A DNA stretch of 64,000 bases from Gordonibacter sp034932485 (GTDB lineage: Bacteria; Actinomycetota; Coriobacteriia; Coriobacteriales; Eggerthellaceae). Under the pieces are notes generated by a model. That model was not told the DNA's origin. It worked only from the letters and a program-made list of their open reading frames with translations, and did no database searches. Positions 27,203 to 36,340 of the stretch are shown in pieces. The number at the start of each line of letters is the position of its first letter. Positions within the stretch are counted from its first letter, which is position 1. The translations under genes were made by a program, and so were the position numbers. The stretch covers positions 1 to 64,000 of the forward strand of contig JAYFOQ010000024.1 of assembly GCA_034932485.1 (NCBI GenBank), in the 5' to 3' direction.

Positions 27203-28771
27203 ATGGATATTTCTAGCTTGCTGTTGACTACGATGGCGACGCCGCTTGTCGCCTGCCTACTGATAGCGGTGTTACCCTTGAAGCTGCCCCGCGTGGTGTT
27301 CGAATCGATACATGTTGTATCGATTGCGCTGACGTTTCTGATGAGTCTATTTATTGTTGTTTCCGTGTTCCAGAGCGGTAACTCAGTGGAAGCTATGGAG
27401 GCATGGTTCCAGGTCGATGCGCTCGGTGCGATCTTTTTAGGACTTGTGGGTACGGTTGCTCTCCTGACGGGCATCTGCTCGGTTTCCTACCTTCGCTTCG
27501 ACAGTAAAGAGGGAAGACTCGACGTTTCTCAAGTGAAGCGCTTCTATGCGTTTTTTAGCTTGTTTGTTTTTACGATGCTTTTGGTGGTGACGTCGAATAA
27601 CGTAATCATGATGTGGGTGGCTATTGAGGCGACAACCCTTTCGACCGTGTTCTTGGTGGGTTCATATAACACCAAGGTTTCACTTGAGGCGGCATGGAAG
27701 TACCTTATCGTCTGTACGGCGGGCGTTGCTTTTGGGTTGTATGGTACGCTGCTCGTCTATGCTAACGCAGCCGATATTATGGCCGATCCGCATCAAGCGG
27801 TATTTTGGACATCGCTCGTACCGTATGCCACTCAGTTTGACGCCACTCTCCTTAGGATAGCCTTTGTGTTCGCAGCGATCGGGTTTGGCACTAAGGCTGG
27901 CTTGTTCCCCATGCATACCTGGATGCCCGATGCCTATTCTCAGGCGCCAAGTCCCCTGTCGGGTCTGATGTCGGGTGCGCTCGCCAAGTGTGCGATGCTT
28001 GTTCTGATCAGGTTCTATGTTCTTGCTGTCCAGGCGGTCGGATCCGAGTTCCCCCAGACGGTTATGCTTATATTAGGTGCTGCTTCGATTATTTTTGGTG
28101 CATTCGCACTTTTCTCGCAATCTGATTTCAAGCGCAAGCTTGCGTACAGTTCGTGCGAGAACATAGGTATTGTTGCGTTGTGTCTTGGGTTTGGGGGCCC
28201 GCTTGGCATTGCTGCGGCACTGTTCCATTGTATATTCCACGGTCTGGCAAAGGCGCTCCTGTTCTGTCTGTCGGGTAACGTGATCATGAAGTTCAAGACG
28301 AGCAACCTCCAAAAAGTTGTCGGCATAGTACAGGTGGCACCTCTCACGGCAGTCTTGCTTGGTGCTGGTTTGTTTGCCCTCTCAGGATTCCCCCCGTTTG
28401 CGTTGTTCTTGAGCGAGGTGTTGACGGTGATAGCGGGAATATACGCAGGATATCTTTGGCTCGTCATTCCGATATGCCTAGCTCTGACGGTCGTAATAGC
28501 CGCGTTTAGTCTTGTATTTCTGCGCTCGGTGTTGGGAGGAGCACCTGATTTTGTTAAGAAAGGGGACGTCGGTGCAGCAATGCTTATTCCTGAAATCGCG
28601 CTTATTGCTTTGCTGCTGTGGTTCGGTGTCGCTTTGCCGGCGCCGGTGATAAGCGGAGTCGGGGCGGCCACGGCGATAGTTATGCAGGAGGACTCATCTC
28701 ATCTGTACGAGGTGCCGCTCTTAGGCAAGGCTCTTCATGCGGCTGATACGGCTGCACAACCGATCGAATAA
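27203..28771 (+). CDS. hyfF: Hydrogenase-4 membrane subunit HyfF (antiporter-like)
   Basis: A 522-residue antiporter-like subunit (E. coli HyfF 526). It has MMWVAIEATTLSTVFLVGSY, FGTKAGLFPMHTWMPDAYSQAP and CIFHGLAKALLFCLSGN, with the conserved Glu, Lys and His of ion translocation. The C-terminus runs into the hyfG ribosome-binding site. Together with HyfB and HyfD it suggests more pumping capacity than hydrogenase-3. Confidence 0.9.
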   Translation: MDISSLLLTTMATPLVACLLIAVLPLKLPRVVFESIHVVSIALTFLMSLFIVVSVFQSGNSVEAMEAWFQVDALGAIFLGLVGTVALLTGICSVSYLRFDSKEGRLDVSQVKRFYAFFSLFVFTMLLVVTSNNVIMMWVAIEATTLSTVFLVGSYNTKVSLEAAWKYLIVCTAGVAFGLYGTLLVYANAADIMADPHQAVFWTSLVPYATQFDATLLRIAFVFAAIGFGTKAGLFPMHTWMPDAYSQAPSPLSGLMSGALAKCAMLVLIRFYVLAVQAVGSEFPQTVMLILGAASIIFGAFALFSQSDFKRKLAYSSCENIGIVALCLGFGGPLGIAAALFHCIFHGLAKALLFCLSGNVIMKFKTSNLQKVVGIVQVAPLTAVLLGAGLFALSGFPPFALFLSEVLTVIAGIYAGYLWLVIPICLALTVVIAAFSLVFLRSVLGGAPDFVKKGDVGAAMLIPEIALIALLLWFGVALPAPVISGVGAATAIVMQEDSSHLYEVPLLGKALHAADTAAQPIE

Positions 28772-28781
28772 GGAGGCGCTT

Positions 28782-30515
28782 GTGAGCAAGCGAAGCGAAA
28801 GCAAAGAAAAGCGATGTGGTTCGACCCATGTCCAGGCGGTGCGCACGCAGTTTCATGGTGCCCTTATGGACGAGGCGTGGCAGTCCGACGAGCAGGTGAC
28901 AATGACGATTCGGGCTGATTCCGTACCGGATGTTGTTCAGTTCCTCTACTATCGGAGGGGAGGGTGGTTGTCGGTCGTCGTCGGCAACGACGAGCGGCCG
29001 ATCAATGGCAACTTTGCCCTTTACTACGTGCTTTCCATGGAAGAATCTGACCCCTGCATATGCGTGGTCCGCAGTGAGATACCTCCTGAGACAGGGTCGT
29101 TTCCGTCGGTAGCTGCGCGCGTTCCGGCCTGCGTATGGGGTGAGCGCGAGGTCCGTGACATGTTTGGACTTACTCCCGTCGGCATACCCGACGAACGCAG
29201 GCTCGTGCTTCCTGACGATTGGCCCGAAGGTCTTCACCCTCTCCGTAAGGACTCGATGGACTACCGCCACCGTCCCGAACTTGCTGCTGATCTTGAGAAC
29301 TACCAGTTCTTAAATAGGGCAGAGCCGGGAACGACTACGATAATTCCCATGGGACCCTTGCACATCACTTCCGATGAGCCCGGGCACTTTCGGCTGTTCG
29401 TGGAAGGCGAACATATTGTCGATGCCGACTACCGGATGTTCTACGTCCACCGGGGTATGGAGAAGGTCGCCGAAACGCGCATGACCTACGATTCGGTTCC
29501 TTTTTTGGCTGATCGCATCTGTGGCATCTGCGGATGTGCCCATTCGGTTGCCTACGCCGAGTCGGTGGAGAACTCGCAGGGGATTGCGGTACCCGAGCGT
29601 GCTCAGGTGATCCGCTCGATCCTGCTTGAGGCAGAACGGTTACATTCTCATCTTCTCAACTTGGGACTTGTGTGCCACTTTTGCGGATTTGACACCGGGT
29701 TTATGCATTTCTTTCGGGTAAGAGAGAAGGCGATGGATCTTGCGGAGATGTTGACTGGCGCCCGAAAGACATACGGCCTGAACCTGATTGGTGGAGTGAG
29801 AAGGGATATCCTGTCCGACCAGAGCATGAAAACGATTGCGTTGCTTAACGAGTTACGGCTGGAGGCTGAACACCTGGTTGAGGCCTTATTGTCCACCGCC
29901 AACTTTGAGAGTCGCACTGCGGGTGTCGGCATTTTGGATCCTGCCGTTGCACGCGATTACAGTCCAGTTGGACCGACAGTGCGCGGCAGCGGCTTCGCCC
30001 GTGACACGCGCTTCGACCACCCGTTTGACGGCTACAAGCGAACGGGAAAAGTCGCTCGGGTGCACGAAGGGTGTGACGTGAAGAGCCGCACGCTCGTAAG
30101 GGTGGAGGAGTTCTTCGATAGTCTTGATATGATGCAGGGATGGCTTGAAGATACGCCGTCGGGTCCTATTTTGAACGAGTCGTGGGAATATAAGCCGCAT
30201 AGGTTTGCAGTTGGCTTCACTGAAGCGCCCCGTGGCGAGGATCTTCACTGGTCTATGACCGGCGACAATCAGAAATGCTATCGCTGGAGGGCGAAAGCTT
30301 CCACCTACAGCAATTGGCCTGTACTCCGATCGATGTTGCAAGGAAATACGATAGCCGATGCGGCGGTTATCGTGGGGAGTATTGATCCGTGCTATTCGTG
30401 CACCGATCGGGTGACGGTGGTTGACATTAGCAAGAAGTCTCAGGTGGTTGTTTCGAAGCAGGAACTTGAGGATTATTGCCGTACGAGAAGCCGATCCCCC
30501 TTGCTGGGTCGATGA
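28782..30515 (+). CDS. hyfG: [NiFe]-hydrogenase-4 large subunit HyfG
   Basis: The 577-residue catalytic subunit reduces protons to hydrogen. The first 170 residues form a NuoC-like domain (REVRDMFGL near 120). The rest is the large-subunit fold with the N-terminal nickel motif RICGICGCAH near residue 245 and the C-terminal DPCYSCTDR near 535. E. coli HyfG has 571. GTG 28782 is selected because AAGGAGG lies 5 bases upstream. The C-terminal extension past DPCYSC is what the HycI protease (32261) should remove after nickel insertion. Confidence 0.92.
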   Translation: MSKRSESKEKRCGSTHVQAVRTQFHGALMDEAWQSDEQVTMTIRADSVPDVVQFLYYRRGGWLSVVVGNDERPINGNFALYYVLSMEESDPCICVVRSEIPPETGSFPSVAARVPACVWGEREVRDMFGLTPVGIPDERRLVLPDDWPEGLHPLRKDSMDYRHRPELAADLENYQFLNRAEPGTTTIIPMGPLHITSDEPGHFRLFVEGEHIVDADYRMFYVHRGMEKVAETRMTYDSVPFLADRICGICGCAHSVAYAESVENSQGIAVPERAQVIRSILLEAERLHSHLLNLGLVCHFCGFDTGFMHFFRVREKAMDLAEMLTGARKTYGLNLIGGVRRDILSDQSMKTIALLNELRLEAEHLVEALLSTANFESRTAGVGILDPAVARDYSPVGPTVRGSGFARDTRFDHPFDGYKRTGKVARVHEGCDVKSRTLVRVEEFFDSLDMMQGWLEDTPSGPILNESWEYKPHRFAVGFTEAPRGEDLHWSMTGDNQKCYRWRAKASTYSNWPVLRSMLQGNTIADAAVIVGSIDPCYSCTDRVTVVDISKKSQVVVSKQELEDYCRTRSRSPLLGR

Positions 30516-30528
30516 TAAGGAGTCGGCA

Positions 30529-31050
30529 ATGCTTAAAACTCTGATTGGAATTTTGAAGACAGGCGATGCAACGGTCAAATATCCTTTTGCACCTCTTGAG
30601 CAGGTAGCTGACGTTCGTGGTAAGCCTGAGCACGATGCCTTAGGTTGTATTGCGTGTGCTGCCTGTGCGGTGGCGTGTCCTCCGAACGCCATCCAGATGG
30701 AGGTCGATCAAGACGCGGGTACCATTGCCTGGACAATTAACTACGGTAGATGCATTTTTTGCGGCCGCTGTGAGGAGGTTTGCCCGGTCGATGCCATAAG
30801 GCTTGGCTCCGAATTCGAGTTGGCGGTTATGAGCAAAGGCGACTTGCAGGATTCGTGTACTTACCGCCTGCAGCAATGCTCGTGTTGCGGTGAGTACTTT
30901 GCCCCACGCAAGGAGGTTGAGTACGTAGCAAAGGTTTTGGATCGGATGGGTGGTACGGGTGCTTCGGGCACTTCGGTCAGTCTGTGCCTGTCGTGTAAGC
31001 AGAGAAACGATGCTCTCGCCTGCGAAGACCGTGCCCAGGGAGGGAGGTAA
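30529..31050 (+). CDS. hyfH: Hydrogenase-4 ferredoxin subunit HyfH
   Basis: A 173-residue NuoI-like two-cluster ferredoxin (E. coli HyfH 181) with CIACAACAVACPPNAI and CIFCGRCEEVCPVDAI. The later CSCCGEYF and CLSCKQ pairs are also typical of HycF/HyfH. ATG 30529 follows AAGGAG. A longer reading from 30421 would lie inside hyfG and is rejected. It carries electrons inside the complex between HyfA and HyfI. Confidence 0.9.
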   Translation: MLKTLIGILKTGDATVKYPFAPLEQVADVRGKPEHDALGCIACAACAVACPPNAIQMEVDQDAGTIAWTINYGRCIFCGRCEEVCPVDAIRLGSEFELAVMSKGDLQDSCTYRLQQCSCCGEYFAPRKEVEYVAKVLDRMGGTGASGTSVSLCLSCKQRNDALACEDRAQGGR

Positions 31051-31052
31051 AC

Positions 31053-31835
31053 ATGTTCGAACAAAATATACCAACCCAATTACAAGCGCACCTTGAGCCG
31101 AAGAAACTCAGTGAAGATGTCGAACGTGCTAAAGCTGCGTTGTTAAAAAACATCAAGCGATCCGTGTACGTGTACCGTGTCGACTGCGGCGGCTGCAACG
31201 CATGTGAAATTGAGATATTTTCCTCGATCACGCCGGTATTCGATGTAGAGCGTTTTGGGATTAAAGTGGTCCCTACGCCACGTCACGCAGACATTCTCGT
31301 ATACACCGGTGCTGTCACGAGATCGATGAGACTCCCCGCTATTCGTGCCTATGATGCTGCTCCCGATCCGAAGATTATTGTTTCCTACGGTGCTTGCGGA
31401 TGTACAGGTGGCATCTTCCATGATAACTATTGCGTTTGGGGAGGAACTGACAAGCTATTCCCGGTTGACGTGTATATTCCCGGTTGTCCGCCGACCCCGG
31501 CTCAGACGGTATACGGCTTCGCTATGGCGCTTGGTATGTTGGATCAAAGGCAACATGCGGCTAACGAGGTGGAATCCGAGGGTGATCAGGTTCCTCTGAA
31601 GTTCGAGGGTATTCCTTACGGCCTTAGGGTTGAGCTCGAGCGGGAGGCGCGTCGTCTGTCGGGGTACCGGCAGGGTGGTGATATATGCGACGAGTTCCTT
31701 GCGGTGCTCTCCAACAGTGGGGCTGATGTGAGGGAGGAGATAACCTCATTGATTGCGGCACAGGGTGACCCGCGCAAGAAGGAGGTTCTTGCCGAACTCA
31801 AAAATCTGTTCGAGTCGAGGATCGTAGGGGGATAA
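31053..31835 (+). CDS. hyfI: [NiFe]-hydrogenase-4 small subunit HyfI
   Basis: A 260-residue NuoB-like small subunit (E. coli HyfI 252). The proximal 4Fe-4S ligands are seen in CGGCNACEIE (near 45), CGCTGG (near 115) and PGCPPTP (near 145). The single-cluster form and lack of signal peptide are those of membrane-bound group 4 hydrogenases facing the cytoplasm. GGGAGG precedes the ATG, two bases after hyfH. Confidence 0.92.
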   Translation: MFEQNIPTQLQAHLEPKKLSEDVERAKAALLKNIKRSVYVYRVDCGGCNACEIEIFSSITPVFDVERFGIKVVPTPRHADILVYTGAVTRSMRLPAIRAYDAAPDPKIIVSYGACGCTGGIFHDNYCVWGGTDKLFPVDVYIPGCPPTPAQTVYGFAMALGMLDQRQHAANEVESEGDQVPLKFEGIPYGLRVELEREARRLSGYRQGGDICDEFLAVLSNSGADVREEITSLIAAQGDPRKKEVLAELKNLFESRIVGG

Positions 31836-31836
31836 C

Positions 31837-32268
31837 ATGAATAGCCGGGTTGTCATATACCAGCTGACAACAAAGTTGGTTGACAGCGAGATAGATATCC
31901 CACAGGATGCTCGGGAAATTATGTACTACACGTTGTCGGTGGGGCACCATACAGGCGTCATGGACTGCTTCTCAGAAAAGCTCACTTGCTCGATTGAGAC
32001 ATTTCGTTCAATCCTGGACAATATCTCCGATGGAAAAGCCCGTTCGAAACTTGAGGGTATCCTACGCTTCGGCGAAATCCAGATAGATAAGAGCCATCTG
32101 TCGGTACTCAGGCCTGCGATCAAACATACTTTGCGCGAACTCTACACGAGGAAGGATACGAACCCCTATTCTGCTGAGATATCTTGGATGAGCGGTTTTC
32201 TGGAACTGCTCGACGTGACGGAACAGGAGACGGCGATGTATCTCATGGGGAGGAGAATTGATGTCTGA
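31837..32268 (+). CDS. hyfJ: HycH/HyfJ-type hydrogenase assembly protein
   Basis: A 143-residue soluble protein matching the HycH/HyfJ family (136-137 residues in E. coli), needed for maturing the formate hydrogenlyase hydrogenase. YTLSVGHHTGVMDCF near residues 32-46 is the family's most typical stretch. It starts directly after hyfI and its stop overlaps the start of hycI, so the two maturation genes are coupled. Confidence 0.85.
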   Translation: MNSRVVIYQLTTKLVDSEIDIPQDAREIMYYTLSVGHHTGVMDCFSEKLTCSIETFRSILDNISDGKARSKLEGILRFGEIQIDKSHLSVLRPAIKHTLRELYTRKDTNPYSAEISWMSGFLELLDVTEQETAMYLMGRRIDV

Positions 32269-32737
32269 TAAGGTTCTTCTGACGGTTGGGAGCGTCTTGC
32301 GCGGCGATGATGCCGCAGGCCCTCTTCTTGCCAAGCTGATGTTAGATAGTCCTGAGACGGGGTGGGCGATCGTCGATGGCGGTCAGACGCCTGAAGATGA
32401 ATTAAGGACTATCAAGAGAATGACTCCTAAGGTGGTTGTGGTGGTCGATGCCGCCGATATGGGCCTTGAGGCGGGAGCCGTTCGTCGCCTCAAGGCTTCT
32501 GATGTTGCTGAGAGCTTTCTTATCACGACGCATGCGCTTCCTATGACATTCCTTCTCGACCAGCTAAACAATGCTGCTGAACAAGTGGTTTTTCTCGGCA
32601 TTCAGCCTGCTGATACAACATTTTTTAATCCGTTGACGCCTGCCGTCAAAAAAGCGGTAGAGGAGCTTTATCGGATTTTCTCTGACGGGGGCGATTTCGA
32701 GACGTATCCGGCATACCGGAAGCCTCACGAGAACTGA
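32261..32737 (+). CDS. hycI: Hydrogenase maturation endopeptidase HycI
   Basis: A 158-residue protease of the HycI family (E. coli 156), which cuts the C-terminal extension of the nickel-loaded large subunit. It shows GSVLRGDDAAGP near the N-terminus, with the Asp that binds nickel, then VVVDAADMG with a second metal ligand and TTHALPM with the histidine. GGGGAGGAG lies upstream; it overlaps hyfJ by 8 bases. Its substrate is probably HyfG. Confidence 0.9.
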   Translation: MSDKVLLTVGSVLRGDDAAGPLLAKLMLDSPETGWAIVDGGQTPEDELRTIKRMTPKVVVVVDAADMGLEAGAVRRLKASDVAESFLITTHALPMTFLLDQLNNAAEQVVFLGIQPADTTFFNPLTPAVKKAVEELYRIFSDGGDFETYPAYRKPHEN

Positions 32738-32759
32738 CCCTCAGATGAAAGGAACGGCT

Positions 32760-33929
32760 ATGATAATTGATGCCCAGATGCCGACGAGAATCGTATTCGG
32801 AGCGGGCCGATTGGACGAGTTGGCATCGCTTGACCTTCCCGGATTCCACGCACTCGTTTGCACAACCAAAAGTGCGAGGCCGGAGCAGAAGGTCCTGGTT
32901 GATAGGGTGGTTCTCTTGCTTGGTAGTGCTTGCGTCGAGACAACTGTCTACGAGGAGATAACGCCTAATCCTACCAAGGAGCAGGTCGAGCAAGCGTGTG
33001 CTGTGGCAAAGAGGAGCGGTTGCGACTTCGTTGTCGGCTTGGGAGGGGGAAGCAGTATCGATGCCGCCAAGGCGGTTGCATGCATGATGCGGCAGTCGGG
33101 CGACCTATGGGATTATGCCTACACGGGGAGTGGGGGAAGAAAAAAGATAATTGATGCTGCGCCCGTGGTGGCTATTACTACGACGGCGGGAACGGGGACC
33201 GAGACCGATCCCTATAGTGTTATTACCAAGATCGAGACCGGTGAAAAGCTCGATTTCGCAGCCGATGTCCTCTATCCTACTTTGTCCATCATTGATCCTG
33301 AGCTGATGCTTACATTGCCGAAAGATCAAACCATCTACCAGGGCATCGACGCGCTGTTCCATGCCGCGGAATGTGCTATTACCAACGGGGGAGAGAACAG
33401 ACTTGTCGACGTGTTCGCGCAGGAATCCATTTCCCAGGTGCTTACGTGGCTGCCGGTGGTTGTGGAGGAGCCGGATAACCTCGAGGGCAGGACGATGCTT
33501 GCTTATGCCGCCGACATCTGCAGCGGGTATACGCAATCCCTTATCAACACCACCTCTCACCACATCATAGCGCAGACGATCGGAGGGATGTTCCCGTCGG
33601 TCGCCCATGGGGCGAGCCTGATCATGATTGCGGAAGAGTACTACAAGCGCATTGCCGCATTCGTTCCCGACGAGCTCGACCGGGTAGGCTCATCTCTTGG
33701 TATCGACCCCTCTGCGTATCAGCCCGGCCACTCTTTTGCGGCCGGACTGGTACAGTTTTTCGCCCGCCTCGGCATAGGTGAACTTTCAATGGCCGCGCAG
33801 GGTATCACGTGGGATGATCTGCCCTTAATTGCCGATGCGGCGGTTAATCGTACTGGAATCGCCGATGTTGACCGATATGCGCTGACCGAAGATGAAGTGC
33901 TCGGTATTTTGCAGAGATCGTACCGGTAG
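32760..33929 (+). CDS. Iron-containing alcohol dehydrogenase
   Basis: A 389-residue NAD(P)-linked alcohol dehydrogenase of the Fe-ADH (group III) family. The nucleotide loop is GLGGGSSIDAAKA near residue 95; metal ligands are expected in the GIDALFHAAE stretch and in SHHIIAQTIGG with FPSVAHGASL. ATG 32760 follows AAAGGA. It lies between the hydrogenase maturation genes and fdhD in the same orientation, so it may reduce aldehydes or oxidise alcohols in connection with hydrogen or formate turnover. Substrate is unknown. Confidence 0.87.
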   Translation: MIIDAQMPTRIVFGAGRLDELASLDLPGFHALVCTTKSARPEQKVLVDRVVLLLGSACVETTVYEEITPNPTKEQVEQACAVAKRSGCDFVVGLGGGSSIDAAKAVACMMRQSGDLWDYAYTGSGGRKKIIDAAPVVAITTTAGTGTETDPYSVITKIETGEKLDFAADVLYPTLSIIDPELMLTLPKDQTIYQGIDALFHAAECAITNGGENRLVDVFAQESISQVLTWLPVVVEEPDNLEGRTMLAYAADICSGYTQSLINTTSHHIIAQTIGGMFPSVAHGASLIMIAEEYYKRIAAFVPDELDRVGSSLGIDPSAYQPGHSFAAGLVQFFARLGIGELSMAAQGITWDDLPLIADAAVNRTGIADVDRYALTEDEVLGILQRSYR

Positions 33930-33938
33930 TGTGGCATT

Positions 33939-34685
33939 ATGGGAGGCGACGGATATAGGGTGATGTGCGAGGCTTGGTATGTTGAGGGGGACAAATGGTC
34001 GTTAGTTACCGAAGCCGTGGCGCGCGAAGAGTCGGTAGGTATATTCCTCGATGGCATCCTTGTTGAGGAGATATCATGCACTCCTGAAGATTTAGGGGAC
34101 CTGGCAGTCGGATATTTGTTTACCTCGGGGGTTATCGGCGGACCCGATGTTGTCTTGCCCGTCGAAGCCGTCGGCGGATCGGGGGGTTGGGAGGTGCAGG
34201 TGGTGTCGTCGCAGCTTTTAATGCCGCGCGAACCATGGCTGAGACGAGTAGAGACCCCCCTAGGATCGACTGGCATGTTCAAGGTTTCACCAGATGCGGT
34301 GCACCGAGCGAGTGCCGCGTTGCTTGATGCGCAGCTTATGCATCGCGGCACGGGGGCAACTCATGCTGCAGCATTCGCTGATTTTGCTGGTTGTTACCGT
34401 TATATCCGTGAAGATATTGGTAGACATAATGCCGTTGACAAGCTTATAGGATCGTTGCTGCGGGACCAGATTGATCCTCTAAGTGGGTTTGTTCATCTTT
34501 CAAGTCGTTGCGCTCTTGATCTGGTGAGGAAATGCGCGGCCTATGGTATTCGACTCGTGTCTACCGTGTCGGCACCTACTTCGGCGGTTCTTGAGTATGC
34601 TGATGAACAGGGCATCACGCTTTGTGCCTTTGCTCGTAGCGGACACTTCACTGTCTACACTCATCCTGAAAACCTGTCTTCGTAG
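33939..34685 (+). CDS. fdhD: FdhD-like protein lacking the usual CxxC motif
   Basis: The 248-residue product belongs to the FdhD family, which passes sulfur from IscS to the molybdenum centre of formate dehydrogenase. It keeps EDIGRHNAVDKLIGSLL, the THAAAF segment and the SAPTSAV stretch. The two cysteines of the normal CxxC sulfur-carrying loop (C121 and C124 in E. coli) are absent: that region reads GSTGMFKVSPDAVH. It closes the formate hydrogenlyase operon. Either it works without that loop or it only binds the cofactor. The start is uncertain; GTG 33960 and ATG 33963 are possible. Confidence 0.83.
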   Translation: MGGDGYRVMCEAWYVEGDKWSLVTEAVAREESVGIFLDGILVEEISCTPEDLGDLAVGYLFTSGVIGGPDVVLPVEAVGGSGGWEVQVVSSQLLMPREPWLRRVETPLGSTGMFKVSPDAVHRASAALLDAQLMHRGTGATHAAAFADFAGCYRYIREDIGRHNAVDKLIGSLLRDQIDPLSGFVHLSSRCALDLVRKCAAYGIRLVSTVSAPTSAVLEYADEQGITLCAFARSGHFTVYTHPENLSS

Positions 34686-34801
34686 CGCTTTGGGTTTCGT
34701 TCCAAGGGCGCAGACGGCAACGTAAGTCTGGCCGGCTTTGTGTGCTCTTGTGTTACCCGCGGTGCCTCGTTGCTAGATTGAACTTGGGTAGAGCTGTTTG
34801 C

Positions 34802-34838
34802 GTTCGCCATGACGAGAGGGTTTCTCATCATGGCGAAC
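34802..34838. terminator. Bidirectional terminator between fdhD and the trigger-factor gene
   Basis: GTTCGCCATGA (34802-34812) and TCATGGCGAAC (34828-34838) pair perfectly; GAGA and TCTC in the loop extend the stem. TTTCT follows on the plus strand. It separates convergent genes. Confidence 0.82.
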
Positions 34839-34851
34839 TTTCTGCTAACGG

Positions 34852-36159
34852 TTAAGCAATGTGTATGGTGGCATGTTCGGTCACATAATCGTTCGCTTTT
34901 AAGCGCAGCGCTGAGAGACGGGCTTCTTGCATTCTGCCATTTCGCTCGAAATCCAGTCGAATCATAGCTTCGAGACCCGGTGAGGCAGCGGCTCTGAAGT
35001 ACTCGTCGAGGTCGTTGTCGTCGACTTCGAGTTCGAAGTGTGCGGCTATAGCATCGAGTGCGAATTGCCTCACGAGTTGTTCGCGCACCTGTTCCGAGAA
35101 GTGGGCCATCAACTGTTGTTCGGTGATGCCTTGCTGGCGCAGAAAATCTTCTTTAGTGGTTTCCTGTTGGGCGAGCTGCTCTTCAAATGAGCGCACGATA
35201 TCGACGGTAACGGCATCAAATACGGCTGGCGAGATCTCACCATTAAACCTTTTAACCAACTCGTTAGCACTTTGTAAGTTCTTGTAGTGGCGATACTCGA
35301 TCGACTTACGTGAGCGAATCGCCTCGTAAGCACTCTTTGTAAGTCCTTCGATGCCATCGGTATCGGGCATGTTTTCGCGAATCCAGGTATCGTTCAACTC
35401 GGGGACGATCATTTTCTGCACCTTTTTCGCAGTGACTGTGGAAGTGTAGTGTTCAACCTCTGGTTTACCATTCTTGTCGAGCGTGAAACCGGGATACTCG
35501 TAGGCAATTGTCCTAGTTTCACCCACCTTCATTTCCATGACACCCTCATCGAACTCGGAGGGCATCATGTCGGCTCCGGTGGTGTAGGTGCGACTTTCGG
35601 AACACAGCTGTTCGCAACGAACGCCGTCCTTGAATGTCTCTATCTCTAGCTCCACAAGATCGCCGCGCTTAATCCTTGTATGGCTCGTATCTTCTTCGAG
35701 GTAAGCATGGCTTTGGGCGAGAGAATTAAGATACCTCTCAACGTCTTCGTCGGTCACTTCCAGAGGTGGCACTGTGATGCTTACGGGGTTGTATGAAGTG
35801 AGCGAAAAGGAAGGTTTAAGTGTGCACAGTGCCCTGAATGAGAAGTCGAGGTTGCGGGCCAAGGGGCTGTGTGTGGTGAACGAAGGCTTTCCTACGATCT
35901 CGACTTTGCTTTCTTCGGCAGCGAAAGGAAACGAGTAGTTCATGATTGATGAAGTGAGGTACGTTTCTACCGCTTCTGTGCCAAGCTTTGCCGCCGCAGC
36001 TTCTTCGAGGGCCTGCCCCTCTTTGGGCGTAATGTTGTTCTGATAGGCCAAGGCTATTGTGAATTGGTCAATGAGTCCGTTTGTATCCTCTGCTTTGATG
36101 GTGATGTCAAATGCACTGTGATCATCGTCGATACATTTGTAAACAGATTGCAACTCCAT
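34852..36159 (-). CDS. tig: Trigger-factor-like peptidyl-prolyl isomerase chaperone
   Basis: A 435-residue cytosolic chaperone. The centre (about 150-245) is an FKBP-type domain (IKRGDLVELEIETFKDG, then GEFDEG-like SEFDEGVMEMKVGE), and the last 180 residues form the helical trigger-factor C-domain. The N-terminal part is related to the ribosome-binding domain but I find no GFRxGK signature, the loop that contacts the ribosome. AAAGGAGT precedes ATG 36159; readings further upstream are not supported. It may be a second, specialised copy and not the housekeeping trigger factor. Confidence 0.78.
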   Translation of the reverse strand: MELQSVYKCIDDDHSAFDITIKAEDTNGLIDQFTIALAYQNNITPKEGQALEEAAAAKLGTEAVETYLTSSIMNYSFPFAAEESKVEIVGKPSFTTHSPLARNLDFSFRALCTLKPSFSLTSYNPVSITVPPLEVTDEDVERYLNSLAQSHAYLEEDTSHTRIKRGDLVELEIETFKDGVRCEQLCSESRTYTTGADMMPSEFDEGVMEMKVGETRTIAYEYPGFTLDKNGKPEVEHYTSTVTAKKVQKMIVPELNDTWIRENMPDTDGIEGLTKSAYEAIRSRKSIEYRHYKNLQSANELVKRFNGEISPAVFDAVTVDIVRSFEEQLAQQETTKEDFLRQQGITEQQLMAHFSEQVREQLVRQFALDAIAAHFELEVDDNDLDEYFRAAASPGLEAMIRLDFERNGRMQEARLSALRLKANDYVTEHATIHIA

Positions 36160-36340
36160 GCTAATACTCCTTTGCATATGACCCAGCTTTTTGAACAGGG
36201 CCTCAAAGACGGGGGTCGCATAACGCGCCCCTGCCCGTACGGAACATGTAGTCATCGGATGCTGCGCGTACCAGAAAGATACCATTCGAGTATAGCACAG
36301 CAATGCATACAGCGGGTAGTTTTTTGTGCACTTGGTCAGG

